64,000 nucleotides of DNA from Anaeramoeba ignava. Its lineage: Eukaryota > Metamonada > Anaeramoebidae. Made by a program: the position numbers and the translations under genes. The notes under the pieces were generated by a model. It did no database searches. It saw only the letters and a program-made list of their open reading frames with translations, and was not told where the DNA came from. The stretch spans positions 1-64,000 of the forward strand of contig JAPDFW010000102.1 in assembly GCA_028826165.1 (NCBI GenBank), given 5' to 3'. This document shows positions 1 through 12,907 of the stretch, one piece after another. Numbering within the stretch: position 1 is the first letter of the stretch; each line of letters begins with the position of its first letter.

Positions 1-3000
1 AAAATATCAGTATTCAATGTTCTTTCATGTGCTTCATCAAGAATAATTACTGAATATTTTTGTAAAAGAAAAATCACTTTTCAATTTCTTTAAGTAATAT
101 TCCGTCTGTCATAAATTTACCAACTTTGTTTTATCATTAATTTTTATCATATCTAATTTGATAATCCAACTTCTTCTCAAGTTTAAAATTTCAATTCTTC
201 TGAAACTCTTTTCGCCATACTAACTGCAGCTACTCCTTCTTGGTTTGTTATTCCAATTTTACCTGGATTTGCTTTTTGTATTTAAATATTTTAAATATTT
301 TAAATATTGAACAAAAATTATTTACTTCACAACTTTTAATTGATCCATAAACCAGATTCATATAAAATTGAGAACTTGAGTTGTATTATGAGTTATTATG
401 AAATTGTTTGTGAGATAAAGATGATCAGAATCTTGAATTAAAATACAAGAACATTCTTCTTCTTGATTTTTCAATTTTAGTAATAAATCTTTTTAAATGA
501 ACATTTTTGTTGATTGATTAAATTAAATTTGTTTAAATTTCTATATTTAAATGGATTTGAATAGATAATTTCACATTGAAATTCTCCATTTTTGAGGTTA
601 TTTATAGTGCATAAACCTCCAAGAGATTGAAATTAATTGAATATTTTGGTTAATTTTTGGAATTTTGTTTGATAAATTAAATTGTTTGATTTTGTAATTT
701 TGCTATTTAAATCAAGAAAAGAATGAATAATTTCTTCATCGAATAGAAATTGGAATAAAAATGAATTTTTGGGAATTGATTTTTGTTGTGGAGAAGATAT
801 TTTATAAAAGATTGATAGTTTTGAAATTGGTTAATATCATTAAATCTTTTTAGCTAATAAAATAGATGAATAGATAATAATTATTTGATGAAGAAATATC
901 GTTAAATGAAATTGATAATCCAAAAGATAAGGATCAATATCTATTTTTGAGGGAAAAGAATATAGGATCTGGATTTTGAATTGAGAATTTGAATTTTGAA
1001 GAATTTTTGATTAATATATTTTAGCAATTGTTTTGTTTTATAAAAGTTTTTGAGGATTTGGATTATTTAGTTTATATTCATCAACAAGCCAAAGATGATC
1101 AAGACTACAATCAACAAAATCATTATTATCAAAAATATTCTATAAACAGGCAATTTTCCTTGAGGATAAATTTGAATAATTTTAGAAAAATTTTGATTAA
1201 ATGGGTAGAACTAAATCTCCTTTTTAAATTTCCATTTTTGAGGACCATAAGGAGTGTAAACAATAGAACTATTTGGTAAACTTTTTCCTGAACCTGTTTC
1301 ACAAATTATTAATAAGTTTCCATTTCTAATATAGTCTATAATATTATATTCTTACTAATAATAGGAAGTTCTAAACGATGTTTTTGAATTTCTTTTTCTA
1401 TTTACAAGAACAAAGAAAGCTTTATTTTCCTTATTATTTTGAATTTCAATTTCAATTTTCTTTTCATTTTCAATTTGATTTTCCTTTAATTTATTTTGAT
1501 TTTTATTTTGATTTTCATCTATAATTTGAAATGAATTTTTCTTTAATTTATTTTTATTTTCAATTTCATTTTGATTTTGATTTTGATTTTGATTTTGATT
1601 TTGATTTTGATTTTGATTTTGAATTTGATTTTGATTTTGATTTTTATTTTTATTTTGATTTTGATTTTGATTTTGATTTTGATTTTGATTTTGATTTTGA
1701 TTTTGATTTTGATTTTGATTTGAATTTTGATTTTGATTTTGATTTTGATTTTGATTTTGATTTTGATTTTGATTTTCATTTTGATTTTCAATTTGATTTT
1801 GATTTTGATTTTGATTTTTTTCATCTATAATTTGAAATGGATTTTTCTTTAATTTATTTTGATTTTTATTTTGATTTTGATTTTGAATTTGAATTTGATT
1901 TTGATTTTCAATTTGATTTTTCTTTAATTTATTCTTATTTTGATTTTGATTATTTTCATCTACAATTTGAAATGAACTTTTCTTTAATTTATTTTTATTT
2001 TGATTTTGATTATTTTCATCTACAATTTGAAATGGATTTTTCTTTAATTTATTTTTATTTTGATTTTGATTTTGAATTTCATTTTCATTTTCATTTTCAT
2101 TTTCAATTTGATTTTGATTTTGATTTTGATTTTGATTTTGATTTTGATTTTGATTTTGATTTTGATTTTGATTTTGATTTTGATTTTGATTTTGATTTTG
2201 ATTTTCATTTTGATTTTGATTTTCAATTTCATTTTCATTTTCAATTTCAATTTGATTTTGATTTTCAATTTGATTTTCCTTTAATTTATTTTGATTTTTA
2301 TTTTGATTTTCATCTATAATTTGAAATGAATTTTTCTTTAATTTATTTTTATTTTCAATTTCATTTTTATTTTTATTTGGATTTTGATTTTGATTTTGAT
2401 TTTTCTTTAATTTATTCTTATTTTCAATTTGATTTTGATTTTCATTTTCAATTTGATTTTGATTTTGATTTTGATTTTGATTTTGATTTTGATTTTGATT
2501 TTGATTTTGATTTTGATTTTGATTTTGATTTTGATTTTGATTTTTTTTTGATTTTGATTTTGATTTTGATTTTGATTTTGATTTTGATTTTCAATTTCAT
2601 TTTCATTTTCAATTTCAATTTGATTTTGATTTTCAATTTGATTTTGATTTTGATTTTCAATTTGATTTTGATTTTCATTTTCAATTTCAATTTGATTTTC
2701 TCTTGTTCTTTCTTGTTCAATTTCTATATCTGTTATATTAATTCCAGCTTTTCTTTCTAATAAACCTCTTTTAAGTTTTTCTTTTAAAGTTTCTTTTTTA
2801 CCTAAATTTTTTGAAGATCTAAATAATTTTAATTTATCATCATTAAGATTTCCTTTAGCAACTTGATTAATTAATTTATCTTTTAAAATGAATTTATTTT
2901 GTTTCATTTTTAATTTCCAAAGTTTTTTTTCTTTTCTTTTACTTATTCTTTTCTTTTTTAAAGGTTGATTTTTTTCAATTTTTTTTTGAAGTTTTTTTTG

Positions 3001-3182
3001 ATTTTGTTTTTCAATTTCTTTTTCATTTTTTTTATTAATTATAATTTGATTTGATAAATCATTAGTTTGATAATCATTTGTTATTCCAAGTTGAGCTGAT
3101 AATTCTGGAGATAAAATTGATAAATCTTGTTGATTTTGATTATTATTTTTAATTTTTGTTTTGAAATTCTTTTTCTTCTCAT
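1..3182 (-). pseudogene. DEAH-box RNA helicase, DHX37/Dhr1 (ECM16) type; partial and broken
   Basis: DHX37/Dhr1 helicases act in the nucleolus on U3 snoRNA during small-subunit ribosome assembly. Read leftwards from an ATG at 3182, the N-terminus is Lys-rich with the family-like segment LFRSSKNLGKKETLKEKLKR and then a long Asn/Gln/Glu-rich hexamer repeat (about 2700–1440). There follow [16 protein letters not shown] (about 1400), a Walker A motif ETGSGKS (about 1300), TTQVLNFIYESG (about 390), GVAAVSMAKRVSEEL (about 230), and VIILDEAHER beside the window edge. The order matches DHX37. The reading frame breaks repeatedly: near 2540, twice between 1400 and 1350, and several times in 60–180. About 0.9 kb lies between the P-loop and the adjacent TTQV, where the family has no gap. 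A short intron near 275–345 is likely. The helicase C-terminal half is outside the window. Family assignment is good; whether it is a pseudogene or badly sequenced is open. Confidence 0.7.
1440..2700. repeat. (TTTTGA)n hexanucleotide repeat
   Basis: This is a long run of TTTTGA-type hexamers with TTTTCA and TTTCAA variants. It is interrupted by a repeated block whose minus-strand reading is [16 protein letters not shown] (near 1830, 1970, 2030 and 2320). On the minus strand it encodes the Asn/Gln/Glu-rich linker of the helicase gene. On the plus strand it gives an artificial Asp/Phe alternation, which is not a gene. The tract changes frame at a T run near 2540. Confidence 0.9.
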
Positions 3183-3212
3183 ATTTTTAAATTAAAAATA
3201 AAAAAATTAAAA

Positions 3213-3229
3213 TTTCATTTTTCATTTTT
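3213..3229 (+). promoter_or_regulatory. TCATTTTT motif pair in a 53-bp divergent promoter
   Basis: TTTCATTTTTCATTTTT lies 6–22 bases before the myotubularin ATG, in the only spacer between that gene and the divergently oriented helicase (ATG at 3182). The same motif precedes many other starts in this window. It fits the form of the trichomonad initiator TCA-Y-T/A, which is an analogy only. Confidence 0.4.
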
Positions 3230-3235
3230 AAAATA

Positions 3236-6200
3236 ATGATTGTTTATGGTTTATTTGGAAAAAAAAAAGAAAAAGATTCAAACCAAAAACAAATTCCAAG
3301 ACAAATTAATAAAGAAAGAAGAAAAACTGTTGTTTCTCCAAAAGAAAATAAACAAAATGAAAAACCAAAAAAAAGAAGAAGTTCTTTTTCAAATGAATCT
3401 TTAGAAAAAAAAGAAACGTTAAAAAAAAATCAAAAGAAAAAATCTAATTCTAATTCTAATTCTAATTCTAAATCTAATTCTAATTCAGATTCTAATTCAA
3501 ATCAAAATGAAAATTCAAATCAAAATTCAAATCAAAATTCAAATCAAAATTCAAATCAAAATCAAAATCAAATCAAAATTTAAATTCAAATCAAAATTCT
3601 AATTCAAATCAAAATGAAAATTCAAATCAAAATCAAAATGAAAATTCAAATCAAAATCCAAATGAATTAAGCTGTATTTTATTCTTAATAATAAAAATAA
3701 TTTAATCAAAAAAAAATACCTTATTTATAATTCCAAATTTATTTCTTTATTAAATTGGATTGAATTGGATTGTATTTATAAATTTAAATTATTTTTAGAT
3801 GGAGTTATTCAAGTTGCAACAAAAGATTCACATTTTTTAAAATCAGTTCAAAAAAAAGTTATTCATATTGAAAATGAACAATTAATTGAATCAGCAAAAA
3901 ATGTTACAATAATTTATAATAAAAATACAGAATCACAATTAAATATTTTAGGAGAACTTATATTAACAAGTTATAGATTATATTTTATACCTGATGATGA
4001 ATCTATTTATGTATAAAATATTAAAATAAATATAAAATTAAATATTAAAATAAATATTAAATTAAATATTAAAATAAATATTAAATTAAATATTAAATTA
4101 AATATTAAAAATAAAAATAAATAAATTAAAATTAAATATAAAAATAAATATTAAAATAAAATTAAAATTAAATAAAAAAATAAATATAAAATTAAAAATA
4201 AATAAATTAAATATTAAAATTAAATATTAAATTAAATATTAAATTAAATATTAAAAATTAAATATTAAATTAAATATTAAAATAAAAATTAAATAAATAT
4301 TAAAATTAAATATTAAAAATTAAATATTAAAAATTAAATATTAAATTAAATATTAAAATTAAATATTAAAATTAAATATTAAATTAAATATTAAATTAAA
4401 AATAAATATTAAAATTAAAAATATTAAAATTAAATTAAATATTAAAAATTAAAATATTAAATTAAATATTAAAAATAAATATTAAATTAAAATATTAAAA
4501 AAATTAAATATTAAATTAAATATTAAAATTAAATATAAAAAAATTAAAATTAAAATAAATATTAAAATAAAACATAAAATAAAATATTAAATATTAAAAA
4601 TATTAAATTAAAATAAATTAAAATTAAAAATAAAAAATTAAAATTAAATATAAAAATTAAATTAAATTAAAAATTAAAATTAAAATAACATTAAAATAAA
4701 TATTAAATTAAATATTAAAATAAATATTAAAATAAATAATAAAATAAATATTAAATTAAATATTAAAATAAATAAAAATTAAATATTAAATTAAAAATAA
4801 ATATTAAATTAAATATTAAAATTAAATATTAAAATAAATATTAAAATTAAATATTAAATATTAAAATAAATATTAAATTAAATATTAAAAATAAATATTA
4901 AAAAAAAATTAAAATTAAAATTAAATTAAATATTAAAATAAATAAAATAAATATTAAAAATTAAATATTAAAATAAATATTCTTAGAATAATCAATTAAG
5001 TGAAGAACTTCCAGATATTCTCATGGAATTATTGAAAGAGCTGAAAAATAGGAGGACAAAAAGTCGAAAAGAATATTCATATGGAATTAAAGTTGTTTGT
5101 AAAGATTTTAGAACTTATCGTTTTATTTTCTTCAAGAAAATCATAGTAGAAGAGAAATTTTTATTAAAATTTTTCCAAAGAGCATTTATTTCAGATGTTC
5201 GTAAAACATTTTCATTCTTTCATAAAAACTCTGAAATAAAAGATTTAGGTTGGTCAATTTATGATCCAGTTAAAGAATATCAAAGACAAGGTAAATCAAA
5301 ATAATTTTATAATAATTTATTGGTTTTTTCAATTAAAAAAATTTTTTTAATTTAAATTTTTAAAATAGGATTAATTTTTGAATCTGGAGATTGGAGAATA
5401 TATGATATAAATAAAGATTATTCTCTTTGTCCTACTTATCCAAGAATATTTGGTTTTCCAAGTAAAATGGAACAGAAAATAAAAGATTGTTCTAAATTCA
5501 GAACAAAAAATAGATTACCAGTTTTAACTTGGAAAAGTCCAGATAGTGAAGCTGTTCTTTGTAGATCATCACAACCAAAAACAGGTAAAAAGAAAAAAAT
5601 TATTTAAAAATCGGAAAAAATTTTTAAAAATCGGAAAAAAAAAAAAATTTTAAATGAAAAGGATTTGCTGATTCAAGAAATGCAAATGATGAAAAATTAT
5701 TAAAAAATATAAGAAAACTTAATAGTAAAGGATTTAAACTCCAAATATTTGATTGTAGACCAAAAGCAAATGCAGTTACTAATAAAGCTAAAGGAGGAGG
5801 ATTTGAAAATACAGATTTTTATTCCGATTGCAAATTAACATTTTTAGGAATAGATAATATTCATGTTATGAGAGGATCTCTGAAGAAACTAATCAAAATA
5901 TCACAAAATGCAGTTCTTAATGATAAGAAATGGCTTACTAAATTGGAAGAAACAAATTGGTTTTTACATTTACAAAAAATTGTTTATTGGTCAACAGTAA
6001 CAGCTAAATATATTGAAGATAAATATTCTATTCTTGTTCATTGTTCTGATGGTTGGGATAGAACAGCTCAAGTTTGTTCACTTGCTGAATTAATATTGGA
6101 TCCTTATTACAGAACATTTAACGGATTTATTGTTTTAATTGAAAAGGATTGGTTAAGTTTTGGTCATAAATTTTCACAAAGACATGGTCATGCTGATAAA

Positions 6201-6728
6201 AAATCAAAGGATAAACAAAGATCTCCTGTTTTCTTGCAATGGATGGATTGTGTTTATCAATTTTGGAGACAATATCCTAATGCTTTTGAGTTTAATGAGG
6301 ATTTCTTATTGGGAGTTATTGAACATGTTTATTCTTTAAGATTTGGCACTTTTTTGGGAAATTGTGATAAAGAAAGAAATGATTTTGAATTATCTAAATA
6401 TACTTATTCTTTATGGACTTATATGAACCAAAGAAAAGATATTTATCTCAATCAAGTTTATTCACCAATATCTGGATCATTATATCCAAGTTCATTTTTA
6501 AGACATTTTTCTTATTGGGAAAGGTGAAGAATTTTTTATTTAAATTTTAATTTTTATTTTAATAAATTATTTTTTATTTTATTTAGACTTTATATGAAAG
6601 GAATGACTGAAGCTGGTTTACATTCTTCTGATGAAAAAATTCTTAATATTAATCAAACTTGGCAATATCTTATGGAAAATACTCAAAAATTAAAATCTGA
6701 AAATGATAAAATTCATAAAAATTATTAA
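3236..6728 (+). CDS. Myotubularin-family phosphoinositide 3-phosphatase (catalytically active type)
   Basis: Myotubularins remove the 3-phosphate from PI3P and PI(3,5)P2 on endosomal membranes. The protein is about 724 aa. It has a Lys/Ser/Asn-rich N-terminus (about 1–146), a GRAM/PH-like region (about 150–250) and the phosphatase domain. The active-site loop HCSDGWDRTAQ is near residue 517 and keeps the Cys and Arg of the CX5R signature, so this is not a dead pseudophosphatase. Downstream WLSFGHKFSQRHGH and FLQWMDCVYQFWRQYP are typical of the family. Six exons join cleanly: introns at 3674–3798, 4011–4986, 5291–5368, 5585–5661 and 6524–6586, all GT–AG with matching phases. The 976-bp second intron is a private tandem repeat. 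One base appears to be missing in the Asn/Gln run near 3575, where the frame otherwise closes. Family assignment is secure; the exact subfamily and the start codon are less so. Confidence 0.9.
4011..4986 (+). repeat. Intron 2 of the myotubularin gene: AAATATTAAATT-type tandem repeat
   Basis: A GTATAAAA donor and TTCTTAG acceptor bound 976 bp made almost wholly of A and T, built from irregular repeats of units such as TTAAATATTAAAAT. No coding potential is seen. The other introns of this gene are 63–125 bp. Confidence 0.8.
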
Positions 6729-6779
6729 AATTCAAAAAGAAATTGATAAAAGAAAAGAAAAGAATTAAAATTTAAAAAT

Positions 6780-6806
6780 CATTTTTCATTTTTCATTTTT
6801 CATTTT
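6780..6806 (+). promoter_or_regulatory. Triple TCATTTTT motif before the ADAL-type gene
   Basis: Three consecutive CATTTTT units lie about 27 bases before the proposed ATG at 6833, inside the roughly 100-bp spacer after the myotubularin stop. Confidence 0.4.
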
Positions 6807-6832
6807 AAAAATAAAAATAAATAAAAATAATA

Positions 6833-8428
6833 ATGAATAAGAATAATAATTTAACTTTTCAACAAATTTTTAAGTAAATGTAAAAAATTCCAAAAGCAGA
6901 ACTTCATGCACATCTTAATGGATCAATTAGAGAATCAACAATTAAAGAATTTATAGAAAAATCAAATTTAAAAACAAAATAAATCCAGAAGATACAAAAC
7001 TTCTTGAAAAAGGAAGTGAAAGAACACTTAGTGATTGTTTTAAATTATTTGATTTAATATATTTATTAATTGATGATTTAGAAAAAATAAAAAGAATTAC
7101 AAAAGAAGTAATTGAAGATTTTTATTATGATAATTGTATTTATCTTGAGCTTAGAACAACTCCACGTTTTTTAAAGAAATCATCAGAAAATCAAGAAAAA
7201 GCAACTAAAAAAGAACATATTGAAACAATTATATCAACAATTAAAGAAACAACTAAAAATTTAAATAATGGAATTGTTGTTAAATTAATATTAAGTATAA
7301 ATAGAGCATATTCAAAAGAAATTGCAAATGAAACTATTGAAATTATATCACAAATTAATCAAAAAGATGTTATTATTGGAATTGATTTTGCTGGAAATCC
7401 TTTTAAAAATAAATTTATTGATTTTGTTCCTGTTTTAAAAAGCAAAAGATTTAGGTCTTTTTTTATTACTTTACATTTTGCAGAAAAATTGATTATGAAG
7501 AAAGTATTCAAATGTTAAAATTTAATCCTCAAAGATTAGGTCATGCTAATTATTTAAATGATGAAATTCGTAATTTATTATTTGATTCAAAAATTCCTGT
7601 TGAAATTTGTTTAACTTCAAATGTAAAAACTGAATCTGTTCCAAGTTTTGAAAAACATCATGCAAAAGAATTTTATAAAAGAAATCATCCAATTTCATTT
7701 TGTACAGATGATCAAGGTTTATAAATTTTTTATCCGATTTTTTAATTTTAATTTTTTATCCGATTTTAAATTTTAATTTTAATTTTAATTTTAATTTTAA
7801 TTTTGATTTAAATTTTAATTTTAATTTTAATTTTTAATTATAATTTTTTATCCGATTTTTAATTTTAATTATAAATTTGATTTTAATTTTAATTTTAATT
7901 TTAATTTTAATTTTAATTTTAATTTTAATTTTAATTTTAATTTTAATTTTTAATTTCAAAATTTAATTTTAATTTCAATTTTAATTTTAATTTTAATTTT
8001 AATTTTTATCCGATTTTTAATTTTTAATTTTAATTTTAATTTTATTCAATTTTAATTTTAATTTTAATTTTAATTTTAATTTTAATTTTAATTTTAATTT
8101 TTTAATTTTAATTTTAATTTTAATTTTTAATTTTAATTTTAATTTTTTAATTTTTTTTAATTTGATTTTAATTTTTAATTTAATTTTAATTTTAATTTTA
8201 ATTTTAATTTTTTAAATTTAATTTTAATTTTAATTTTAATTTTTTAATGTTTTAGGTGTTTTTTTAACTTCTTTATCTAAAGAATTTGCAAATGTTAGTT
8301 TTTATTTAAATTTTTCAATAAAAAGAATTAAAAGAAATTTCAAAAAGTTTTAATTATGCTTTTGCTAAAGATGAAGCATTAAAAAATATAAAGAATTTAT
8401 AGAGAAAAAGAAAATAAATTTAAAATAG
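6833..8428 (+). CDS. Adenosine deaminase-like protein (ADAL/MAPDA type, N6-methyl-AMP deaminase family)
   Basis: The family removes the amino or methylamino group from (N6-methylated) adenosine monophosphate. PKAELHAHLNGSIRESTIKEF gives the metal-binding HxH and substrate loop near residue 24. Further on are ELRTTPRFLKK, LHFAEK, RLGHANYL, CLTSNVKTESV and FCTDDQG|VF with the metal-binding Asp pair. ELRTTP and TSNVK favour ADAL over classical ADA. There is one intron, 7717–8255. The length is about 350 aa once shifts are ignored, the usual size. The frame is broken several times, always by one or two bases in A or T runs: near 6875, 6980, 7442, 7460, 7495 and 8325. Because all catalytic motifs survive, assembly error looks likelier than decay, but a recent pseudogene is possible. 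The last codons are uncertain (stop at 8402 or 8428). Confidence 0.8.
7717..8255 (+). repeat. ADAL-gene intron filled with TTTTAA hexamers
   Basis: The intron is bounded by GTTTATAA and TGTTTTAG. It consists of (ATTTTA)n with a scattered TTTTTATCCGATTTT variant. It is 539 bp long against 54–125 bp for the unexpanded introns in neighbouring genes. Confidence 0.75.
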
Positions 8429-8548
8429 AAAAATTAATTTAGAAAATTAAAAAAAATTAAATAAAAAAAAAAAAATAAAACAATATAAAAGAATTTTTAA
8501 AATTATTTTTTTTTTCATTTTTTTTTCTTTTTTTTTAAATTTAAAAAA

Positions 8549-11500
8549 ATGTTTGAAGTTGATTTTACAAAAGATGTTAAAAAAAAACATAAATCTTGGA
8601 ATACAGGAATACTTAAAATTAATAATAGAAGAGTAATAATTAATAAATTTAATTAAATCAAATAAATTTACTTATAAATTTAATAGGTAACACTTTTTAA
8701 TGATGAAGATGAAGAATTAGAACGTTCTTGGTTAAAAAAAACTGATGATCTTGAAATTGGAAAGAATATTTATTTATTACATTATTCTGTTATTATAACT
8801 GGAATTAAAGAAAAACTTATTAAAAATACTTCTACTTCTTCTATTACTAAAAAAAATAATTCAAATAATTCAAATCAAAAAATATTTAATTCTTTAAATT
8901 CTTTAAATTTACCTTCTCAAGAAAAAAAAAGACAAAAAAACAAAAGAAAAAAATTTACAGTTCCTTTTAAAAAGAAACCAAATCAAAATGAAAATGAAAA
9001 TGAAAATGAAAATGAAAATGAAAATGAAAATGCAAAATGAAAATCAAAATCAAAATAAAAATCAAAATGAAAATCAAAATCAAAATCAAAATCAAAATCA
9101 AAATCAAAATCAAAATCAAAATCAAAATCAAAATCAAAATCAAAATCAAAATCAAAATCAAAATCAAAATCAAAATCAAAATCAAAATCAAAATCAAAAT
9201 CAAAATCAAAATCAAAATCAAAATGAAATTATATTAAAATCTCCTTTAAAAAATAATATTGAAGAATTATATGAAGGATTTAGGTAAAAAAAAATTATTT
9301 AATTCATTTCAATAATCTTTACTAAATTTATATAAAAATATTTATTTATTTTTAGACCATTATCTAAATTTTTATTCCCAACAAGTTATCAATGCTTTCA
9401 TTTACCAGTTAATTCTAAAATAGAAAGAAAAATTAAAATACCACAAGAATTTGAAAATTTTGAAGAATATAAAAATATTTTCATTTCTTCTTTAATTGAG
9501 GAAATTAATATTAAAGTACTTGAAATTGGAATGTCTTTTTATTCATTAATTCGTAAACTTAAATGGGTTTCAGAAGATGAAAATATTGTTTGTTGTAAAC
9601 ATGGACCTTGTGTTATTAAAATTGTAAAAAAAGAAGGAGAAAATCAAGGAAGATTTTTTTATTCTTGTAGATTACCTCATAAAGATCCAGATTGTTGTGA
9701 TGCTTTTGCTTGGGCTGATCGTGATATTACTTCTAAAAACAAAGGAATTAAAATCAAAAAAAGGAAAGAAATTCCAAATTTAGATAAATCAAATTATTCA
9801 AGTAGTTTTAATCTTCATCTTCCTGAACTTGAAAAATTATTCTTTTCAAATCAAATTTTATTTCATTCAAATTGTGAAATTTTTAAAAAGATTGAAAATG
9901 TACAAGAAAAGAAATCAAAATTATTTACAAAAATGATTAAAAAAAGAAATTTAGCATTTAAAAAAAGACAAAAACAATTTAGAAGAAATCAAAAAAGACG
10001 TAAAAATAATGAAAGTGATGAAAGTGATGAAAGTGATGAAGATGAAGATGAAGAAGAAAGTGATGAAAGTGAAGATGAAAAAAAAGATGTATCTTTTATT
10101 AAACAAACAACAGGAAATCAATTTTTTTTAAAAGTTAAAAAACAAATTAATGGAGCTGAATATACAAAAGATGATTTATGGGTTATTTCTAATGTTCAAA
10201 ATTTTGAACCTAAACAAAAAGATGATTTTATTTTTTTTGCTAAAAGTATATTTTTTGGAGTTGGAACATCAGGTTTAGTAACACTTGAACCAATAGGAGA
10301 TTTTCCAAATTTATTTGAAATTGAACCAAATAAGAAATATAAAGATATTTTTGCAATTAAATGTTTTAATGCATCAACAGAATTTTCAGCAATTAATAAT
10401 ATAGAAATTATAAAAGAAGAAAATATTCCATTACTTGAATTTATATTAAAGAAATATCAAAATCAAGAAAATGAAAATGAAAATGAAAATAATGAAAATG
10501 AAAATGAAAATAATGAAAATGAAAATAATGAAAATAATGAAAATGATGAAAATGAAAATGAAGAAAATGAAAATGATGAAAATGAAAATGATGAAAATGA
10601 AAATGAAAATGAAAATGAAAATGAAAAACCTTTGAAATCTAAAATTAAATTCCCATCAGAAATTGCTTACAAAAAATCACATAAAATAATTTCAAATTTT
10701 AAAACTCAATCTATTCAATACGAAGGGAAAATATTTCCAAATAATCAAAAAAATTATTCATTTCCTTTTGAACAAATTTCAAATGATTTAATTGAAGAAT
10801 CAAAAATAGAAACAATTAAAAAATATAATTTAAATGAAGATCAAATTGAAATATTAGAAAAAATATCAAAATGGTTTATTAAAAAAGAAAGTTATAAAAA
10901 TTCAATAGTATTAGTTCATGGAGTATTTGGCTCAGGAAAAAGTTTTTTATTAACAATATTAATAATTTTTATGATTGAAATTCTTGATAACTTAAAATGA
11001 ATCAGAACATATTAAAATTATGATTAGTGCAATTACTAATATTGCAGTTGATAGAGTATTAGAAGGATTACTTGAACTTGGATTTGAAGAATTTATTAGA
11101 ATAGGAAGTTTAAAGAAAATTTCTAAAAAAATATTACCATATACAATATCAGGAGAGAAAAAAAAAGATATTGAAGAAACAATCAAAGAATTAAAAGAAA
11201 TGATTTCAGAAGAAGATTATCAAGATGAGAATGAATTAGAATCAATTAAAAAAACATTAGATGAATATGAATTTATCAAGAATAATTCACATATTTTATA
11301 CAATCAAAAAATGAAGAAAATAAGAGTTGTTGGAACAACATGTGCTGCTACAAATTTTCCTATTTTATCTGGATGGAAATTTCCAATTATAGTTCTTGAT
11401 GAAGTGAGTCAAATGATTGAACCAATTTCAATGCTTCCAATTTTAAAATTTTCATGTGAAAGATTATGTTTATTTGGAGATCCATTACAATTACCACCAA

Positions 11501-12848
11501 ATTTAGCAGGAAATGAAAATTATCATAAAAACAAATTATTATTTAAAAAGAAAACTCAATTAATCAAAATTCAATTAATCAAGATTCAAATCAAATTGAT
11601 AATTTATATAAAACATTATTTGATAGATTAGCAGCAAATGAATATAAACCAATTATGCTTAGAACTCAATATAGATGTCATCCTTTAATTAGTCAAATAT
11701 GTAATAACTTATTTTATCAAGGAGCTTTATTAGATGGAATTTCCTCAAATCAAAGAAAACCAATTGTGAATAATTTTCCACCACTTTTTTTCTTAGATTC
11801 TGAAAATGGAAAAGAAGAGAAAACTTGGACAGGAAGTTATAGAAATTTTTATGAAGCTAAAATTATTATTGGATTAATTGAAATGCTTTTGAAAGAAAAT
11901 ATTAGTTCAAGTAAAATTGGTGTAATCACTTTATATAAAGAACAAGCAAGATTAATCAATAAACTTTTAACAATATTTCAAAATGGGAAATCAAAATCAA
12001 AATCAGAAAAAGAAAAGAAGAAAAATAAAAAAGAAAAATCAACAGGAATATTAGGATTAAAAAATACATTTACAAAAAGAAAAACAAACAATAATAATAA
12101 TAATAAAAAAAGTGGAAAAAATGAAATGAAACAAATTCAAATATCAACAGTTGATGCTTTTCAAGGAGCTGAAAAAGAAATTTGTATTGTTTCTTGTTGT
12201 AGAACAGAAAATCTTGGTTTTATTGAATCACCAAATAGATTAAATGTTCTTTTAAGTAGAGCTAAAAATCATTTAATTATTGTTGGAAGACAAAAGGTTT
12301 TAAATTCTAGTTCTGTTTGGAATTCTGTTATTAAACATTGTATTTTTTCTATGGGAGGAATTTGTTATGCAAGTGATGTTTGTAAAAATGTTGAAATTTT
12401 GAATTTGAAAAAGGAAAAACATTTTGATTTAGGAAATTTTGATTTAAATTTTTTTGGAATTGATTTAAATTCTTTAATTAATTTTGGGAATGAAAATCAA
12501 AATCAATTAAATGAATTAAATCAAAATCAATTAAATCAATTAAATCAATTAAATCAAAATCAATTAAATCAAAATCAAAATCAAAATCAAAATCAATTAA
12601 ATCAATTGAATCAAAATCAAAATCAATTAAATCAATTAAATCAAAATCAAAATCAAAATCAAAATCAATTAAATCAATTAAATCAAAATCAAAATCAAAA
12701 TAATAAAATGGTTATTGAACAATTAATTAAAGAAAATGATTTAAATGAATTTGAAGATAAAATTATTAAAACAAAAAAAATTGAAGAAAATACAAAAATT
12801 TCAGATAACAAAACAAAAGAATTACTTGAAAAATTTCTTGATTTTTAA
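8549..12848 (+). CDS. ZGRF1-type protein: DUF2439 + GRF zinc finger + SF1 DNA helicase
   Basis: ZGRF1 is a 5'-3' helicase that promotes homologous recombination and crosslink repair. About 1390 aa. The order is a DUF2439-like segment (about 10–70, KSWNTGILKINN and RKKFTVPFKKK), a Gln/Asn run, and a GRF zinc finger near 307–345 (CKHGPC, GRFFYSC, CCDAFAWAD). Then come acidic and Glu/Asn runs and the helicase: GVFGSGKS (Walker A, about 748), LDEVSQM (Walker B, about 908), LFGDPLQLPP, LRTQYRCHP, TVDAFQGAEKE and RLNVLLSRAKNHL. A Gln/Asn/Leu tail ends the protein. Introns: 8633–8686 and 9284–9355. Three frame shifts, each one base: near 9033 at the start of the CAAAAT run, at 10997 (extra A) and near 11548 (missing A). 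The zinc finger together with DUF2439 separates it from UPF1 and DNA2. Confidence 0.85.
9056..9222 (+). repeat. (CAAAAT)n coding repeat in the ZGRF1-type gene
   Basis: About 28 near-perfect CAAAAT hexamers encode alternating Asn and Gln. They follow a short GAAAAT run encoding Glu/Asn (8986–9030). A one-base shift sits at the junction near 9033. Confidence 0.9.
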
Positions 12849-12866
12849 ATAATAAATAAAAATTAA

Positions 12867-12905
12867 ATTTCATTTCATTTTTTTCATTTTTTTCATTTTT
12901 TTTTT
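12867..12905 (+). promoter_or_regulatory. Triple TCATTTTTT motif before the PACS gene
   Basis: Copies of CATTTTTTT follow one another in the 59-bp spacer between the helicase stop (12848) and the PACS ATG (12908). Transcription of PACS must start within this spacer or inside the upstream gene. Confidence 0.4.
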
Positions 12906-12907
12906 AA

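Noticed and set aside
1531-2760. Long plus-strand open frames of alternating Asp/Phe or Leu/Ile
   Set aside because: They are the other strand of the Asn/Gln-coding hexamer in the helicase gene; the minus strand has the meaningful protein on both sides.
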